A stretch of DNA of 6,477 nucleotides from JBLHKE01 sp047619485 (GTDB lineage Bacteria > Verrucomicrobiota > Verrucomicrobiia > Verrucomicrobiales > DEV007): the NCBI GenBank assembly GCA_047619485.1, contig JBLHKE010000457.1:1-6477 (forward strand). The letters run 5' to 3'. The notes under the pieces were generated by a model. That model saw only the letters and a program-made list of their open reading frames with translations. It did not search any database and had not been told where the DNA came from. Positions 6,368 to 6,477 of the stretch are shown here, piece after piece (the first letter of the stretch is position 1; every line of letters begins with the position of its first letter). Position numbers and translations under genes: made by a program.

Positions 6368-6477
6368 TCAGCCGAATCTGTAAACACAGGCGTTTTAGGC
6401 CAACACAACCGGCTCATCAACCGACCTCGCGAAGGCGGTTTCCGGGCTTTCCGGTGCCTCCTTTTGCGCTTCGTCAC
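6368..6477. repeat. Dispersed repeat, copy B (partial, runs off the right edge)
   Basis: This is the direct copy of 3332-3457, beginning with GTCAGCCGA and containing ACAGGCGTTTT, GGCTCATC, CGAAGGCGG, GGGCTTTCC and TTTTGCGCTTCG. It is shorter than copy A by about 11 nt near 6417 plus small indels. Its left edge coincides with the point where the hydrolase frame breaks, which suggests the unit inserted there. A 78-codon minus-strand frame starting with GTG at 6475-6477 crosses it but looks like noise. Confidence 0.72.

Noticed and set aside
5047..6383. Many frames on both strands overlapping nagA
   Set aside because: The nagA product is recognisable along its whole length; the others lack motifs.
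6241..6477. Minus-strand 78-codon frame from GTG at the right edge
   Set aside because: It spans both the repeat and the hydrolase stub in a frame different from the conserved hydrolase residues, with Arg/Ser-rich noise.

Overview
The window looks like accessory DNA from a GC-rich PVC-group bacterium, most likely Verrucomicrobiota and less likely Planctomycetota. This is inferred from protein styles, not from a marker gene. The evidence is a large secreted protein with lamin-tail, CotH-kinase and beta-jelly-roll domains, a remnant resembling the C-terminus of the heme-binding proteins common in that group, and a NagA of the 'FYGPYF' type.

Layout. Positions 1-3120 (minus strand) are one uninterrupted reading frame that runs off the left edge: 1040 codons of an exported multidomain protein. 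Positions 3121-3331 are its upstream region, without a gene. Positions 3332-3705 hold the first copy of a dispersed repeat plus gene-poor DNA. Positions 3706-4921 are an insertion sequence with 22-bp imperfect terminal inverted repeats; its DDE transposase carries two in-frame TGA stops and is dead. Positions 4923-4985 (plus) are the last codons of a heme-binding/cytochrome c-like gene that has lost the rest. Positions 5027-6238 (minus) encode an apparently intact N-acetylglucosamine-6-phosphate deacetylase (NagA). Directly upstream, 6251-6367 (minus) is the C-terminal stub of an SGNH/GDSL-type hydrolase. It is cut off where a second, direct copy of the repeat begins (about 6368 to the right edge).

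How it fits together. The hydrolase stub lies 12 nt before the nagA start, so the two probably formed an operon for amino-sugar or polysaccharide breakdown before the repeat destroyed the hydrolase. The right two thirds of the window therefore holds one intact metabolic gene among decay products (dead IS, two truncated genes, two repeat copies). The left half is a single large surface or secreted protein gene. I did not find a defence system, CRISPR array, tRNA or rRNA. The most novel material is the dispersed repeat (about 110 bp alignable, possibly about 370 bp in full) and its position at a gene breakpoint, followed by the NagA variant with a Tyr at the usual metal-binding Glu.
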